This document shows positions 13,801 to 14,484 of a stretch of 14,484 bases of DNA, in pieces. The notes under the pieces were generated by a model. It saw nothing but the letters and a program-made list of their open reading frames with translations, was not told the DNA's origin and did no database searches. Origin of the DNA: Clostridia bacterium (lineage in GTDB: Bacteria; Bacillota_A; Clostridia; Christensenellales; UBA1242); the NCBI GenBank assembly GCA_017938565.1, contig JAGBBI010000273.1, positions 1-14,484 of the forward strand, read 5' to 3'. Made by a program: the position numbers and the translations under genes. Positions within the stretch are counted from its first letter, which is position 1. Each line of letters opens with the position of its first letter.

Positions 13801-14484
13801 ATAATGCTTGTTGAACTTGGTGGTGAATCATTTGTTGAACTTGGAGAAAGTTTAGGCGACGGATATTATGAATCTCTAACAATCAAAAAGACCGACGACT
13901 CTACTGGAAGCCTATCAATCCTTGATACTTCAGTCGACAAAGAAGCACTTGCCGATTATATTTACGAAAAGGCAAAAACCCCTTACGTATTAGTAATCAA
14001 AAATGCAAACGGAAACTCTACAAAAATCAAACCATATCAAGCATATTCACTTTCAGCATCTTCATACTATAAGTTTGAAGTAGTTGCAAAAACCCTTAAC
14101 CTTGAAGATGACAAATATGCAACAATCTCATTCACAAATCTTAATGAAACTCTTTCAGTTACATCAGACGAATTTAAGACTTACACTTTACTTGTTGCAA
14201 CCACATCAAAAGCTGTAACAGCAGAATTTGCCGTTGAATTAATAAATGCAAGTGGAGAAGTTGTTATCGACAGCCTTACATTTACAAAAATAGATGAATC
14301 TTCCTACAAATCAGCTGTAGGTGCAATCGCTGATAAAGACATAACAAAAGCTGTTGACTTAAGAGAAACTTCTAACAAATCTGATGACGAAGAACCAATT
14401 GAAGAAGAAAGCAAAACTCTTGAAATTTTGTTTGCTACCCTATCTTCACTACTATTGGTCGTAGCAATAATCTTTGCGTTAGTA
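10837..14484 (+). CDS. Giant secreted surface protein with jelly-roll/CBM-like modules and C-terminal membrane segment (3' end outside window)
   Basis: The frame is open for 1216 codons to the window edge. AGGTGG lies 6 bases before the ATG. The N terminus is a signal peptide: MKKKNKLTK, a hydrophobic core to about residue 30, and likely cleavage after ANA (residue 38). About four related modules follow (roughly 53-364, 405-584, 609-970, 989-1153). Modules 1-3 show the carbohydrate-binding jelly-roll layout, with variations: an opening such as NFGFE...P-x-x-W (55-71) or NGHF (610-613), a central YY-R-[IV]-S-[VL]-W strand (211-217, 485-491), a W-T-[KE] strand (316-318, 545-547) and a closing D-[DN]-x-x-[VI]-E-K-I (357-364, 577-584). 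Y/D-rich inserts interrupt modules 1 and 3. An acidic linker SDDEEPIEEESK (1182-1193) precedes a hydrophobic segment to the edge, similar in layout to the anchor of the first gene. Ligand unknown; glycan binding is inference. Confidence 0.85.
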   Translation, partial: MKKKNKLTKSIIGLAMGGIIALGALPAVNLSTIFKANADESLKSVYTETEVSVKNFGFEEVVNGTTTPDSWDADYISADEGKNEKDSTTMSGSLNIDYEDYNTSFNQHKTNELSTWNGNHLSDANNQLIYDYLAQLLTPPTNPLTHNITDNTASNKSILYIDAGKTYTNFVVETNGDDNSENDYVSNVDVANRQVYYTYTSNNFTLDAYSYYRISVWVKTNDGGKASIALGKDFEDEYFTNIQAEETLPNLSLYKKVTSGVTTYFYKDNSDETRPIVDQNYVEGEKTYTYDQLTGTWSNDQTSISLLESNLSNSAWTKYSIYVSTGYNSSNAGKYTTNLVLGLGSNDQKSSGIVFFDDAKVEKIQYSTFLTALSEDKESNGDTKEDNAIAIADFRKIDQRNNNENDYFEISSFNSINQLSESGWEIDARDGGTTGTEVSIENEQETTKIYSTFGNSSNSILKVENYGEKALGLTSVKTTIEPFNYYRVSLWSRSDYSYNNASSQSFTIYLNATLNSKTVKTKELTVKPYDSQSEKDKPSSINNYWTETVILVESCPIYSTDVWVTLSIPKETSFMFDNFVIEKISSTEYKDSDKTKLSLTTSLPTETITNGHFNLIETKSNEANPLYQASGWTKTITTKADVYKYFDDLSDSTYTSIINNEEFTVNDDSIIYNGKTFTKVADDNTTFAYKPYRYKLTKYSPTNSQYGEVENIYLPEEINTNTTFTYEDREYIYNISEDAFVYTEPGTGNIFKITSNNTIREATEKIVVAKDVTFSFDEEKDAFTSELYTNFKLNEKSIENKKFFHGIINGYNYNNTIQNGIESITLTENATFINPNNVYENYLTISNVKSIVSDEKTINNFKTTYKSDKISVAASSHKLISLYTYLDTNFDGEVTINLLNVSNQILATQKISKKDVLTPGENNWQTVSFYLKNGVTATTVYLEIIYGSSESTTTGTALFKTATVKSSTSSIFTNLATEKTVDERKAEYIMLVELGGESFVELGESLGDGYYESLTIKKTDDSTGSLSILDTSVDKEALADYIYEKAKTPYVLVIKNANGNSTKIKPYQAYSLSASSYYKFEVVAKTLNLEDDKYATISFTNLNETLSVTSDEFKTYTLLVATTSKAVTAEFAVELINASGEVVIDSLTFTKIDESSYKSAVGAIADKDITKAVDLRETSNKSDDEEPIEEESKTLEILFATLSSLLLVVAIIFALV

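Overview
The window looks like chromosomal DNA of a low-GC, Gram-positive, Firmicutes-type bacterium. I infer an uncultured clostridial lineage, and no finer placement is secure. The evidence is AT-rich sequence with AAGGAG/AGGTGG ribosome binding sites, near-consensus TTGACA/TATAAT promoters, and the neighbourhood comEC - holA - rpsT - gpr, which is typical of Firmicutes. The gpr gene codes for the protease that acts on small acid-soluble spore proteins, so the lineage is a spore former or descends from one. A FloA flotillin and large N/T/Y-rich surface proteins fit the same picture.

Layout. (1) 1-2653 (+): the 3' part of a large extracellular protein with Ig-like repeats and a C-terminal membrane anchor. 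It converges on gpr, and the two share a perfect 15-bp hairpin at 2665-2697. (2) 2696-6527: gpr (-), rpsT (+, own promoter and terminator) and a leftward operon of comEC N-terminal part, comEC membrane domain and holA with overlapping ends. comEC is split by a one-base frame change and lacks the usual C-terminal metallo-beta-lactamase domain. (3) 6557-6715: two opposed, interleaved promoters, one for the comEC-holA operon and one for tRNA-Glu(CTC), then a strong terminator. (4) 6736-8734 (-): floA and a downstream membrane-anchored, charged, disordered protein of unknown function, probably co-transcribed. (5) 8790-9063: a gene-free stretch holding the floA promoter and a candidate ~80-nt small RNA with its own promoter and terminator-like hairpin. 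(6) 9064-9900 (-): an OGG1-type DNA glycosylase. (7) 10068-10688 (+): a putative HExxH metalloprotein, divergent from ogg, with two inverted repeats around its -10 and start site. (8) 10837-end (+): a second giant secreted protein with signal peptide, about four jelly-roll/CBM-like modules, an acidic linker and a C-terminal membrane segment. It runs off the right edge.

The core genes cover translation (S20, tRNA-Glu), replication (clamp-loader delta), DNA uptake (ComEC), DNA repair (OGG), spore germination (GPR) and membrane organisation (FloA). The two surface proteins at the edges are lineage-specific. No mobile element, CRISPR array or phage block was seen. The least explained items are the candidate small RNA between ogg and floA, the FloA-linked protein, the HEGRH protein with its palindromic control region, and the split, shortened ComEC.
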